A stretch of 18,958 bases of DNA from an uncultured Eubacteriales bacterium (lineage in GTDB: Bacteria; Bacillota; Clostridia; Peptostreptococcales; Anaerovoracaceae). A model generated the notes under the pieces. That model was not told the origin of the DNA, did no database searches, and worked only from the letters and a program-made list of their open reading frames with translations. Positions 6,862 through 13,748 of the stretch are shown here, piece after piece. The stretch lies in NCBI GenBank assembly GCA_900540145.1, contig UQEW01000046.1:1-18958 (forward strand), read 5' to 3'. The position numbers and the translations under genes were made by a program. Numbering within the stretch: the stretch's first letter is position 1; every line of letters starts with the position of its first letter.

Positions 6862-8199
6862 ATGATAAAGATAATGAAATACGGCCAAGTGCCTGCACCG
6901 GAAATTTTTGACAGGGGTACAGCAGCCGATGATGTAAGCCAAATCGTCAGCGAGATTATAGAAGATGTAGCGAAAAACGGCGATGCGGCCTTGAAAAAAT
7001 ATTGCGCAAAGTTTGACGGGTTTAATGAGCTTATGCCGCTGGAGGTGTCTGACGACGAGTGGGCGTCTGCCATGGAATCGGTAGATAAAAAACTCATTTC
7101 CGTGATGGAAAAGGCTGCAGGCAACATCCGTGCTTTCCACAGCCGCCAGACGAGAAACAGCTTTATAATAAGCGAAACTGACGGCATAGTCATGGGGCAG
7201 AAGGTAGTACCTTTGGACAAAGTGGGGCTTTATGTTCCGGGAGGCACGGCTTCCTATCCATCCTCGGTCCTGATGAACGCCATACCGGCTAAGCTAGCAG
7301 GAGTTAAGGAAATCGTCATGGTGACGCCTTCTAAGGGCGGTGCCATCAATCCGGTAATATTGGCTACGGCTAAAGTTGCCGGCATAGATAGAGTATTTAA
7401 GATCGGAGGCGCTCAGGCGGTAGCGGCGTTGGCCTATGGTACTGCTACTGTGCCGAGAGTAGATAAGATAGTCGGACCGGGCAACGCTTTTGTAGCGGAA
7501 GCAAAAAAACAGGTCTTTGGCCGGGTAGCTATAGACATGATAGCCGGACCAAGCGAAATACTGGTGCTGGCAGACGGCAGCTGCGAGCCTGCTTTCGTAG
7601 CAGCGGATATGCTCAGCCAAGCTGAGCACGACAAGATGGCCAGCGCCGTTCTGGTGACCGATTCCATGAAGCTGGCGCAAGCTGTCAGCATTGAAATAGA
7701 AAAGCAGCTTGAAGTTTTGCCAAGGCAGGAAATCGCCAGAACATCCATAGAAAACAACGGAAAGATCATCGTAACCGATGACCTTAAATCTGCTATAGAT
7801 GTGGTCAACGAGATTGCGCCGGAACATCTGGAAATCTGCGTAGACTCGCCTTTCGATTATTTGGGAGCCATACGCCACGCCGGTTCAGTCTTCCTTGGCA
7901 AGAATTGCCCGGAAGCTCTTGGAGATTATTTCGCCGGACCAAATCACACTCTGCCGACGGGAGGTACTGCAAGGTTTTCCAGTCCTCTTTCTGTAGATGA
8001 CTTTGTGAAGAAATATCAATACACGTATTATACTGCGGACGCCTTGGCGCAGGTGGCTGATGATATAGCAGCTTTTGCCAGGGCTGAAGGCTTGGAGGCT
8101 CACGCAAGGAGCGTAACGGTTCGCGCTGAAGCAATGGAAAAAGCCTCATTAGACATACAAGACATCGGCAATGGGGAGGAGTCCTTGGAGGAGAAGTAA
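6862..8199 (+). CDS. hisD: Histidinol dehydrogenase HisD
   Basis: Performs the last two steps, histidinol to histidinal to histidine, with NAD and a zinc ion. From ATG 6862 it is 445 aa, near the family norm. An in-frame ATG at 6811 would add 17 residues (MQGARQAQATCRKVEIQ) unlike any HisD N-terminus and has no ribosome-binding site; AGAAAGGTAG (6844-6853) is placed for 6862. A further ATG at 6874 cannot be excluded. Signature segments: GLYVPGGTASYPSSVLMNA, VGPGNAFVAEAKK, MIAGPSEI, LSQAEHD (zinc and catalytic His region), APEHLEI and GPNHTLPTGG. The tail after about residue 430 (GNGEESLEEK) is extra and carries the ribosome-binding site of hisC. Confidence 0.95.
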   Translation: MIKIMKYGQVPAPEIFDRGTAADDVSQIVSEIIEDVAKNGDAALKKYCAKFDGFNELMPLEVSDDEWASAMESVDKKLISVMEKAAGNIRAFHSRQTRNSFIISETDGIVMGQKVVPLDKVGLYVPGGTASYPSSVLMNAIPAKLAGVKEIVMVTPSKGGAINPVILATAKVAGIDRVFKIGGAQAVAALAYGTATVPRVDKIVGPGNAFVAEAKKQVFGRVAIDMIAGPSEILVLADGSCEPAFVAADMLSQAEHDKMASAVLVTDSMKLAQAVSIEIEKQLEVLPRQEIARTSIENNGKIIVTDDLKSAIDVVNEIAPEHLEICVDSPFDYLGAIRHAGSVFLGKNCPEALGDYFAGPNHTLPTGGTARFSSPLSVDDFVKKYQYTYYTADALAQVADDIAAFARAEGLEAHARSVTVRAEAMEKASLDIQDIGNGEESLEEK

Positions 8200-8200
8200 G

Positions 8201-9280
8201 ATGAGCAGATTTTTAAGCAAAAAATATCAGGCGTTAGAAGCATATGTTCCCGGCGAACAGCCTCAGGATAAGGAGTATATCAAGCTGAATACCAACGAAT
8301 CGCCTTATCCTCCTCCCGAAGCCGTGATTAAGGCTGTAGGAGAAAAGGAAATATCAGATCTGCGGCTATACCCGGATCCGGACTGCCGGCTGCTGCGGTC
8401 AAAGCTGGCTGACAGATACAATCTTGAACCGGAAAATATCTACGTTTCCAACGGCTCTGACGATATTTTAAATTTTGCCTTCATGGCATTTGCCGGAGAA
8501 GGAGGCAAAGCGGTATTCCCGGAAATAACCTACGGGTTTTATCCTGTATTTGCTCAGCTTAATGGAGTTGAAGCTGTGGAAGTGCCTCTGAAAGACGATT
8601 TTTCCATCGAGCCGTCGGATTATTTCAACGCCGGCGGAATGGTGGTCATCGCCAACCCCAACGCTCCGACGGGCATTGCCTTGGGCATTGATGATATAAG
8701 AAGAATACTGGATGCCAACAGAGACAATGTGGTCCTCATAGACGAGGCCTATGTAGACTTCGGCGCTCAATCGGCACTGCAGATTCTGGACGAATATGAA
8801 AATCTGCTGGTGGTCAGGACTTTCAGCAAATCCCGCTCCATGGCAGGCGCAAGGCTGGGCTTCGCAATGGCAAATCCCGCCCTCGTTGAAGATTTAAACA
8901 GGATAAAGTATTCTACCAATCCTTATGATATAAACCGGCTGACCCAGATTGCAGGGGCTGCCGCCATAGATTCGGACATGTATTACGAGGACCGCTGCAA
9001 AGCCATCGTATCTACCAGGGAAAGGATGTCCGAAGAACTGAAAAAGAGAGGTTTTGAGGTTGTTCCGTCAGTTGCAAATTTCCTTTTCATAAGGACGGAA
9101 ATGATGTCCGGCCAGGAACTGTATGAGAAACTAAAAGCCCGAGGCATACTGGTACGCCATTTCAGCAAAGAAAAGATAAAAGACTATAACCGTGTGACAA
9201 TCGGAACTGATGAGGAGATGGATGTCTTCCTCCAGCGCATAGATGAAATTCTCAAGGAGGCACAAAATGAGAATCGGTGA
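8201..9280 (+). CDS. hisC: Histidinol-phosphate aminotransferase HisC
   Basis: PLP enzyme that transaminates imidazole acetol phosphate with glutamate to histidinol phosphate. 359 aa from ATG 8201, one base after the hisD stop, with GGAGGAGAAG at 8187-8196; an in-frame ATG at 8171 would start within hisD and lacks a site. Fold type I aminotransferase hallmarks: KLNTNESPYPPP (28-39), YPDPDC (57-62), SNGSDDIL (83-90), ANPNAPTG (151-158), DEAYVDF (181-187) and the PLP-binding Lys210 in RTFSKSRSMAGARLGF. The 3' end overlaps hisB by 14 bases. Confidence 0.95.
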   Translation: MSRFLSKKYQALEAYVPGEQPQDKEYIKLNTNESPYPPPEAVIKAVGEKEISDLRLYPDPDCRLLRSKLADRYNLEPENIYVSNGSDDILNFAFMAFAGEGGKAVFPEITYGFYPVFAQLNGVEAVEVPLKDDFSIEPSDYFNAGGMVVIANPNAPTGIALGIDDIRRILDANRDNVVLIDEAYVDFGAQSALQILDEYENLLVVRTFSKSRSMAGARLGFAMANPALVEDLNRIKYSTNPYDINRLTQIAGAAAIDSDMYYEDRCKAIVSTRERMSEELKKRGFEVVPSVANFLFIRTEMMSGQELYEKLKARGILVRHFSKEKIKDYNRVTIGTDEEMDVFLQRIDEILKEAQNENR

Positions 9281-9854
9281 GATAGAAAGAACGACAAAAG
9301 AAACTTCCATAAAGCTGCGCCTTGACCTGGATGGGTCAGGTCAGTCGGACATAGACACTGGCATAGGTTTTTTGGATCACATGCTTACGTTGTTTTCTCG
9401 TCATGGCATGTTCGATTTAGAGGTGGCATGCGAAGGCGATACTTATGTAGACGACCACCACAGCGTGGAAGATATCGGCATATGTCTGGGAACAGCTTTT
9501 CGCCGGGCGCTGGATGATATGGCCGGCATCAATCGATACGGCAGCATAATTCTTCCTATGGATGAAGCGTTGATAATGGCGGCTGTCGATATTTCCGGCA
9601 GAAGCTTTCTGGGTTTTGACTTTCAGATTCCTGCCCAGAAAGTAGGAACCTTTGATACGGAACTGGTGGAAGAATTCTTCCTGGCCTTTGTCAGAAATGC
9701 CGGAATCACTCTTCACTTGAGACAGCTTTCCGGATCCAATTCTCATCACATTATCGAAGGGGCATTTAAAGCCTTCGGCCGTGTAATGAGACAGGCCGTG
9801 GCTTTGGACCCTGCTTTGGGCGGCCGGATACCTTCAACGAAAGGAGTTCTCTGA
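9267..9854 (+). CDS. hisB: Imidazoleglycerol-phosphate dehydratase HisB
   Basis: Manganese enzyme that dehydrates imidazole glycerol phosphate to imidazole acetol phosphate. 195 aa, the monofunctional form without an N-terminal phosphatase; the phosphatase step is supplied by the PHP protein at 13745-14581. ATG 9267 is used because AAGGAGG (9254-9260) is 6 nt upstream and MRIGEIERTTKET is the standard N-terminus; an in-frame ATG at 9243 has neither. Metal-binding motifs: GFLDHML, DDHHSVED, and NSHHIIEGAFKAFG. Confidence 0.96.
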   Translation: MRIGEIERTTKETSIKLRLDLDGSGQSDIDTGIGFLDHMLTLFSRHGMFDLEVACEGDTYVDDHHSVEDIGICLGTAFRRALDDMAGINRYGSIILPMDEALIMAAVDISGRSFLGFDFQIPAQKVGTFDTELVEEFFLAFVRNAGITLHLRQLSGSNSHHIIEGAFKAFGRVMRQAVALDPALGGRIPSTKGVL

Positions 9855-10501
9855 TGATAGCTATTGTCGATTACGGAGTGGGAAATCTCTTTTCTCTTAA
9901 AAGTTCCCTTGAGGCCATAGGCGCAGATGCCGTCGTTACCGGTGACGCTGCCATGCTGAAAAAATCCGATAAGATAATCCTTCCCGGAGTAGGCGCTCTC
10001 GGCGATGCTGCAGATAAGTTGCGCCGCACAGGTCTCGACAAGGTAGTGGTAGAAGAAGCCGCTTCCGGCAAGCCGCTGCTGGGCATATGCCTTGGCATGC
10101 AGCTTCTGTTTGATGAGGGAGAAGAATACGGAAATCACAAATGCCTCGGGTTGATACCGGGCCGCATCGTTTCCATGAAACCGGTGGTACCGGAAGGCTA
10201 TAAAGTTCCTCATATAGGATGGAATCGGTTGATCTTTCCGGCCGATAAACCTAAAAGTCCGATTTTCAAATATGTAAATGAGGGCGACTGTGTATATTTT
10301 GTTCATTCGTATTACGCTGCCGATTGCAAGCCTTCAGTCATCGCATATACGGAATACGGCGCGATGCTTACTGCGGCTGCGGCTAGGGGCAATGTTTACG
10401 GCTGCCAGTTCCACCCGGAAAAGAGCGGCAGTGTAGGTCTTTCCATATTGAAGGCTTTCTGCGAGCTGGAGGGAGAAGCCGGCGAGGAGGGAAGGTCATG
10501 A
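9854..10501 (+). CDS. hisH: Imidazole glycerol phosphate synthase, glutaminase subunit HisH
   Basis: Class I glutamine amidotransferase that supplies ammonia to HisF. 215 aa. The triad is visible: Cys79 in GICLGMQLLFDEG, with His187 and Glu189 in CQFHPEKSG. LPGVGALGDAADKL (43-56) carries the family's oxyanion-region Pro-Gly-Val-Gly. The start codon overlaps the hisB stop (TGATG) with AAGGAG at 9841-9846. A short acidic tail (EGEAGEEGRS) extends past the usual end and overlaps hisA by four bases. HisH and HisF are separated here by hisA, the common bacterial order. Confidence 0.96.
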   Translation: MIAIVDYGVGNLFSLKSSLEAIGADAVVTGDAAMLKKSDKIILPGVGALGDAADKLRRTGLDKVVVEEAASGKPLLGICLGMQLLFDEGEEYGNHKCLGLIPGRIVSMKPVVPEGYKVPHIGWNRLIFPADKPKSPIFKYVNEGDCVYFVHSYYAADCKPSVIAYTEYGAMLTAAAARGNVYGCQFHPEKSGSVGLSILKAFCELEGEAGEEGRS

Positions 10502-11223
10502 ACATATTTCCTGCTATAGACATATACAACGGCTGCGCTGTAAGGCTTTACAAAGGCGACTACGACCAGATGACCGTATACAGCGATGACCCGGGCAGTT
10601 TTGCAGCCGATTTCGAAGAAAAAGGCGCCAAATACCTCCACATGGTAGATTTGGAAGGCGCTCGCAGCGGCGAAACGCCTAATTTAGAGAGCATTAAGTC
10701 CATCACATCCTCCACCGGTCTGTTTACTCAACTGGGAGGAGGCATCAGATCCCTTAAGACTATAGATGCTTATCGCAATATAGGTGTGGACCGTCTCATC
10801 TTAGGAACGGCGGCCATAACCCAGCAGGACTTCGTTTCCGAAGCTATCAAAGAATTTGGGCGTGATGCCATCGCTGTAAGCATCGACATTAAAGGCGATT
10901 TGGTCGCCATCAAGGGCTGGACGGAAGTGACCGATATAACGTGCGATGAATTTTGTCGCCGAATGGAGGATGCCGGAGTCAAGACCATAATATGTACTGA
11001 TATTTCCAAGGACGGAGCCATGAAAGGCACCAACAGAGAGCTTTATCGCTCCCTTTCTGATAAATTCGGGCTGGACATCATAGCTTCCGGCGGAGTTTCT
11101 TCCATAGAAGATATTAGAGCGCTGGCGGCTATGGACCTGTATGGGGCAATTTTAGGAAAAGCATTATACACCGGCGCTGTGGACTTGGCTGAAGCCATAA
11201 AGGAGGCGGACAATGATAACTAA
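10498..11223 (+). CDS. hisA: ProFAR isomerase HisA
   Basis: A TIM-barrel isomerase that converts ProFAR to PRFAR by an Amadori rearrangement. 241 aa. The two catalytic aspartates are Asp8 (IFPAIDIYNG) and Asp130 (VSIDIKGD). The two half-barrel phosphate-binding segments are QLGGGIRSL (78-86) and ASGGVSS. VDLEGARSG (50-58) and CTDISKDGAMKGTN support HisA over HisF. GAGGAGGGAAGG in the end of hisH serves as the ribosome-binding site; the ATGA overlap with hisH and an 11-base overlap with hisF point to tight translational coupling. Confidence 0.96.
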   Translation: MNIFPAIDIYNGCAVRLYKGDYDQMTVYSDDPGSFAADFEEKGAKYLHMVDLEGARSGETPNLESIKSITSSTGLFTQLGGGIRSLKTIDAYRNIGVDRLILGTAAITQQDFVSEAIKEFGRDAIAVSIDIKGDLVAIKGWTEVTDITCDEFCRRMEDAGVKTIICTDISKDGAMKGTNRELYRSLSDKFGLDIIASGGVSSIEDIRALAAMDLYGAILGKALYTGAVDLAEAIKEADNDN

Positions 11224-11968
11224 AAGGATAATCCCATGCCTGGATGTAAAGGACGGCAGGGTTGTAAAAGGAGTGAATTTTCAGGGATTAAGCGATGTAT
11301 CTTCCCCTGTGGAGCTGGGCAAGTATTACTCGGAAAGCGGCGCCGACGAATTGGTATTTTACGATATAACTGCTTCTGCTGAAGGACGCGCCCTGTTTAC
11401 AGATATACTGACGGAAGTAGCAAGGACTATTTTCATCCCTCTGACTGTAGGGGGAGGAATAAATTCCATAGATGACTTTGACCGTGTGCTGAAATGCGGA
11501 GCTGACAAAGTCAGCGTCAATTCCGGCGCCATCAGAAATCCCGGGCTCATTTCCGAGGCGGCAAAGAAATACGGCGATCAGTGTGTAGTTTTGTCGGTAG
11601 ATGCTAAAAGGGAAGATGGCCACTTCTGCGTTTACGCTAAGGGCGGTCGTGAGAATACCGGCATGGACGCCATAGAATGGATACGAAAAGGCATATCCTT
11701 GGGCGCCGGTGAGATCGTCCTCAACAGCATAGATACTGATGGTGTCAAAGGCGGCTTCGATTTGGAAATGCTCAAAGCCGTATGCGAAATTTCAACTGTT
11801 CCCGTTATTGCATCCGGCGGAGCAGGGTGCATAGAAGATTTTATTACCCTGTTTAAAACTATTCCGGAGGTGGACGCAGGCCTTGCAGCATCGATCTTCC
11901 ACTTCGGCGAAGTAAAGATAAAAGATTTGAAGGAAGTTTTGCGGGCGGCGGACATAAACGTTCGGTAG
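11213..11968 (+). CDS. hisF: Imidazole glycerol phosphate synthase, cyclase subunit HisF
   Basis: TIM-barrel cyclase that uses ammonia from HisH to turn PRFAR into imidazole glycerol phosphate and AICAR. 251 aa. The catalytic pair is Asp11 (IIPCLDVKDGRVVKG) and Asp130 (LSVDAKRED). Other signatures are FYDITAS (49-55), PLTVGGGINS, NSIDTDGVKGGFD and VIASGGAG. AAGGAGG at 11200-11206 lies within hisA. The last codons (DINVR, stop at 11966-11968) form the first copy of a degenerate tandem repeat that continues into the downstream gap, so the 3' end of the gene may have seeded, or been overrun by, that repeat. Confidence 0.96.
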   Translation: MITKRIIPCLDVKDGRVVKGVNFQGLSDVSSPVELGKYYSESGADELVFYDITASAEGRALFTDILTEVARTIFIPLTVGGGINSIDDFDRVLKCGADKVSVNSGAIRNPGLISEAAKKYGDQCVVLSVDAKREDGHFCVYAKGGRENTGMDAIEWIRKGISLGAGEIVLNSIDTDGVKGGFDLEMLKAVCEISTVPVIASGGAGCIEDFITLFKTIPEVDAGLAASIFHFGEVKIKDLKEVLRAADINVR

Positions 11969-12090
11969 CAAAGCCAAAAGCACAGCCGGAAGCACAGCCA
12001 TCGGACATAAACTTTCGGAAGCACAGCCATCGGACATAAATATCCAGCAGCGCAGGCGGTCTGCTATAAATTTACAATGATGCAGGCGGT
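11949..12090 (+). repeat. Degenerate 29-30-nt tandem repeat starting in the hisF 3' end
   Basis: The core CGGACATAAACGTTCGG (11949-11965, end of hisF) recurs as CGGACATAAACTTTCGG (12002-12018) and CGGACATAAATATCC (12031-12045). Units at 12002-12030 (29 nt), 12031-12060 and 12061-12090 (30 nt each, both ending GCAGGCGGT) are back to back. AGCACAGCC also recurs three times at 11979-12028. The repeat ends within a base or two of the inverted-repeat array that begins at 12092. I see no gene here. Confidence 0.8.
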
Positions 12091-12091
12091 G

Positions 12092-12349
12092 CTGTTGGCT
12101 TTTTTTCTTCGAGACCGCCGATCAGGCAACAAAGCGTGTCGAAGTGTGACGAATGGCGTAGTATTTAAATGAAATGTTGGCTTTTTGTGCTGCATATCTG
12201 ATTTTGGACTACATAAATCACAAAAACTGATGTCTGCGCAGGCGAAATGCCGACAAAAAGCCAACATCGACGTTTTTCGACAAGCAAAATAAGGGAAAAA
12301 ATCAAATAATGTTGGCGATATTTTTAATATATTAGCAAAAAGCCAACAT
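12092..12349. repeat. Upstream array of paired 41-nt inverted-repeat units (GTTGGC type)
   Basis: Four units: 12092-12132, 12174-12214, 12227-12267 and 12309-12349, each 41 nt, with consensus ends ATGTTGGC and GCCAACAT. Spacers are 41, 12 and 41 nt. The last unit has perfect 8-nt ends. The left end of unit 2 and the right end of unit 3 form a perfect 15-bp inverted repeat (ATGTTGGCTTTTTGT at 12174-12188, complement at 12253-12267). The first unit's ends match 7/8 and 6/8, unit 2's right end 6/8, and unit 3's left end only 5/8, so those are inferred largely from spacing. The array occupies the hisF-hisIE gap and stops 6 nt before the hisIE ribosome-binding site. No ORF, T-box or riboswitch is recognised here. 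Confidence 0.65.
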
Positions 12350-12375
12350 TGACGGAAAGGAGAGTACGAGAGTAC

Positions 12376-13026
12376 ATGGTAACCATAGATCAACTGAAAT
12401 TTGATGAAAAAGGGCTGATACCTGCTATCGTTGTGGACTACGACAGCAAGAAGGTCCTCACCCTCGCTTATATGAATGAGGAAAGCCTCAAAATATCCAT
12501 GGAGAAGGGATTGACCTGCTTCTGGAGCCGTTCACGTCAAGAACTCTGGCTCAAAGGTGAAACCTCCGGTAATTACCAACATATCTACAGCATTACCGCC
12601 GACTGTGACAGAGACGCGCTGGTTGTAACCGTCACCAAGGACGGTCCGGCTTGTCACCTGGGTACTGATTCCTGCTTCAACGATCTTTTGTATCTTAACC
12701 CTGAAAACATAGGTTTCACCATGGACAGTCTGATGGAACTTATCGCAGGACGCAAAACTGAAAAAAAGGAAGGTTCTTACACCACTTATCTATTTGAAAA
12801 GGGCATAGATAAGATTCTTAAGAAAGTAGGAGAAGAGTCCACGGAAGTTATCATAGCTGCCAAGGCTGATGATAAAGCCGAAACCATATATGAAATCTCG
12901 GATTTGGTGTATCATGTGATGGTGCTGATGATAGAGATGGGCATTTCCATTGACGAGATCAAAAAAGAGCTGGCTTCACGCCACGTAATCGACCATAAGG
13001 TAAAACAGGAAAAAATGACTAAATAG
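12376..13026 (+). CDS. hisI: Bifunctional phosphoribosyl-AMP cyclohydrolase / phosphoribosyl-ATP pyrophosphatase HisIE
   Basis: Carries out steps two and three of the pathway. 216 aa. HisI domain about 1-110: FWSRSRQELWLKGETSGN (49-66), metal-binding DCDRD (76-80), and zinc cysteines Cys77, Cys93 and Cys100 with the family's spacing of 16 and 7. HisE domain about 115-216: YLFEKGIDKILKKVGEESTE (138-157), the MazG-like catalytic helix. The start is ATG 12376; AAAGGAGAG (12356-12364) is 11 nt upstream, a little far. Unlike the rest of the operon, where genes touch or overlap, it is separated from hisF by 380 nt of repeats and flanked on both sides by related arrays, so its expression may be uncoupled. 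No convincing separate promoter is seen. Confidence 0.95.
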   Translation: MVTIDQLKFDEKGLIPAIVVDYDSKKVLTLAYMNEESLKISMEKGLTCFWSRSRQELWLKGETSGNYQHIYSITADCDRDALVVTVTKDGPACHLGTDSCFNDLLYLNPENIGFTMDSLMELIAGRKTEKKEGSYTTYLFEKGIDKILKKVGEESTEVIIAAKADDKAETIYEISDLVYHVMVLMIEMGISIDEIKKELASRHVIDHKVKQEKMTK

Positions 13027-13081
13027 GATGGTGTATGGGTGAGTGAGTACATACTCGATGGAGGATTGGTTTGAATGCGGA

Positions 13082-13336
13082 ATGTTGTAAATTTTACTGA
13101 AAAACGTAAAAATTTACAACATTTAAGTCAATCCGATATAAAATTCAAGGAGTGAAAAACTCATATGTTGCATTTTTTTTGAACTTTGAAATTTCATACA
13201 ACATTTTTTAAAAAATGTTGTATGAAAATCGTTTTTTCCGAAAATATACAACATCGCCCGATATAAATACACATAAATCTCTTATGGAAGGCAAAAATGT
13301 TGTAATATTTGAGATTTTTTAAAAATCTTACAACAT
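13082..13336. repeat. Downstream array of paired 40-41-nt inverted-repeat units (GTTGTA type)
   Basis: Four units: 13082-13122 (41 nt), 13165-13204, 13215-13254 and 13297-13336 (40 nt each). Seven of eight half-sites are exact: ATGTTGTA on the left, TACAACAT on the right; the left end at 13165 is ATGTTGCA. Spacers are 42, 10 and 42 nt. Both long spacers contain CCGATATAAA (13133-13142, 13258-13267). Unit 1 has a 14-bp perfect outer stem. Unit 4 has an inner AGATTTTT/AAAAATCT hairpin. Distances between left ends (83, 50, 82) almost equal those of the array upstream of hisIE (82, 53, 82), though the half-sites and interiors differ. It begins 55 nt after the hisIE stop. Confidence 0.85.
13192..13227. 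repeat. Perfect 36-bp palindrome at the centre of the downstream array
   Basis: 18-bp arms, TTTCATACAACATTTTTT and its exact complement, meet with no loop at 13209/13210. The palindrome joins the right half-site of unit 2 to the left half-site of unit 3, so this pairing competes with the within-unit hairpins. Confidence 0.9.
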
Positions 13337-13337
13337 C

Positions 13338-13396
13338 TCAAGGGGCGCTCTTCAATCTGGAGCACTTCAAGGGGCGCTCTTCAATCTGGAGCACTT
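13338..13396 (+). repeat. 29-nt tandem repeat abutting the downstream array
   Basis: Two identical 29-nt copies (13338-13366 and 13367-13395, beginning TCAAGGGGCGCTCTTCAATC) and a third degenerate start (TCAGGGGGAACTCTT from 13396). It begins 1 nt after the inverted-repeat array ends. The period is not a multiple of three, so a reading frame through it is probably not coding. Confidence 0.92.
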
Positions 13397-13489
13397 CAGG
13401 GGGAACTCTTAATTGGGTGGTCTTACATTTTAACCCGGAGGGCTGGATTGCTGCCTTTAATGAAAAGCCGATAATTCATCTAATAACAT

Positions 13490-13528
13490 GCCGGTATGGT
13501 ATGAAAGAATACCTTGTGCCGGCTTTTT
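13490..13528 (+). terminator. Probable terminator of the histidine operon
   Basis: GCCGG (13490-13494) and GGTAT (13498-13502) pair with ATACC (13509-13513) and CCGGC (13519-13523), leaving a small internal loop, followed by CTTTTTC. It lies about 460 nt after hisIE and beyond the repeats, so transcripts of hisIE would include the downstream array. Confidence 0.65.
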
Positions 13529-13744
13529 CGCCGGGCGCAGCCAAAAAATGGAAAAGAAAAAGTAACAGCTTTACAAAAGGTGCGGGAAGGAATGGTAGAG
13601 CCTCTGCTTCATCACTTATTACAGCCTGCTCGGAAGTTTCCTTATCGCTGGATTTTTCATTGTCCTTGCGTTGTTACGCGTTGAAAAAAGATGATTAACC
13701 CTATGATAATAATCAATAAGATTGCTGAAGCACAATTAATTTTT
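13529..13744. other. Gene-poor gap between hisIE and the phosphatase gene
   Basis: No intact gene is supported here. An open frame on the plus strand (13309-13698) runs through the tandem repeat and the terminator, has no ribosome-binding site, and its product resembles nothing I know. The minus strand shows a possible decayed small membrane protein, listed separately. Confidence 0.5.
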
Positions 13745-13748
13745 TCAT
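13590..13748 (-). pseudogene. Possible decayed small membrane-protein gene after the phosphatase gene
   Basis: On the minus strand the stop of the phosphatase gene overlaps an ATG (ATGA, ATG at 13748-13746). That frame stops after 11 codons (MKKLIVLQQSY). If one A were added to the following run of six, it would continue as MKKINCASAILLIIIIGLII and a further FFQRVTTQGQ, a typical single membrane segment. A second one-base shift would lead into NEKSSDKETSEQAVISDEAE, a typical hydrophilic linker. This may be a twice-frameshifted remnant, or chance in AT-rich DNA. Confidence 0.28.

Noticed and set aside
13082..13336. CRISPR array
   Set aside because: The repeats are 8-nt half-sites in inverted pairs, not identical direct repeats of 23 nt or more with unique spacers, and no cas genes are present.
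12092..13336. Integron attC sites around hisIE
   Set aside because: The half-sites GTTGGC and GTTGTA do not fit the GTTRRRY/RYYYAAC cores, and no integrase gene is seen. The geometry also differs from attC.
13309..13698. 129-residue plus-strand open frame
   Set aside because: It starts inside the array, passes through the 29-nt repeat and the terminator, and has no ribosome-binding site or recognisable domain.
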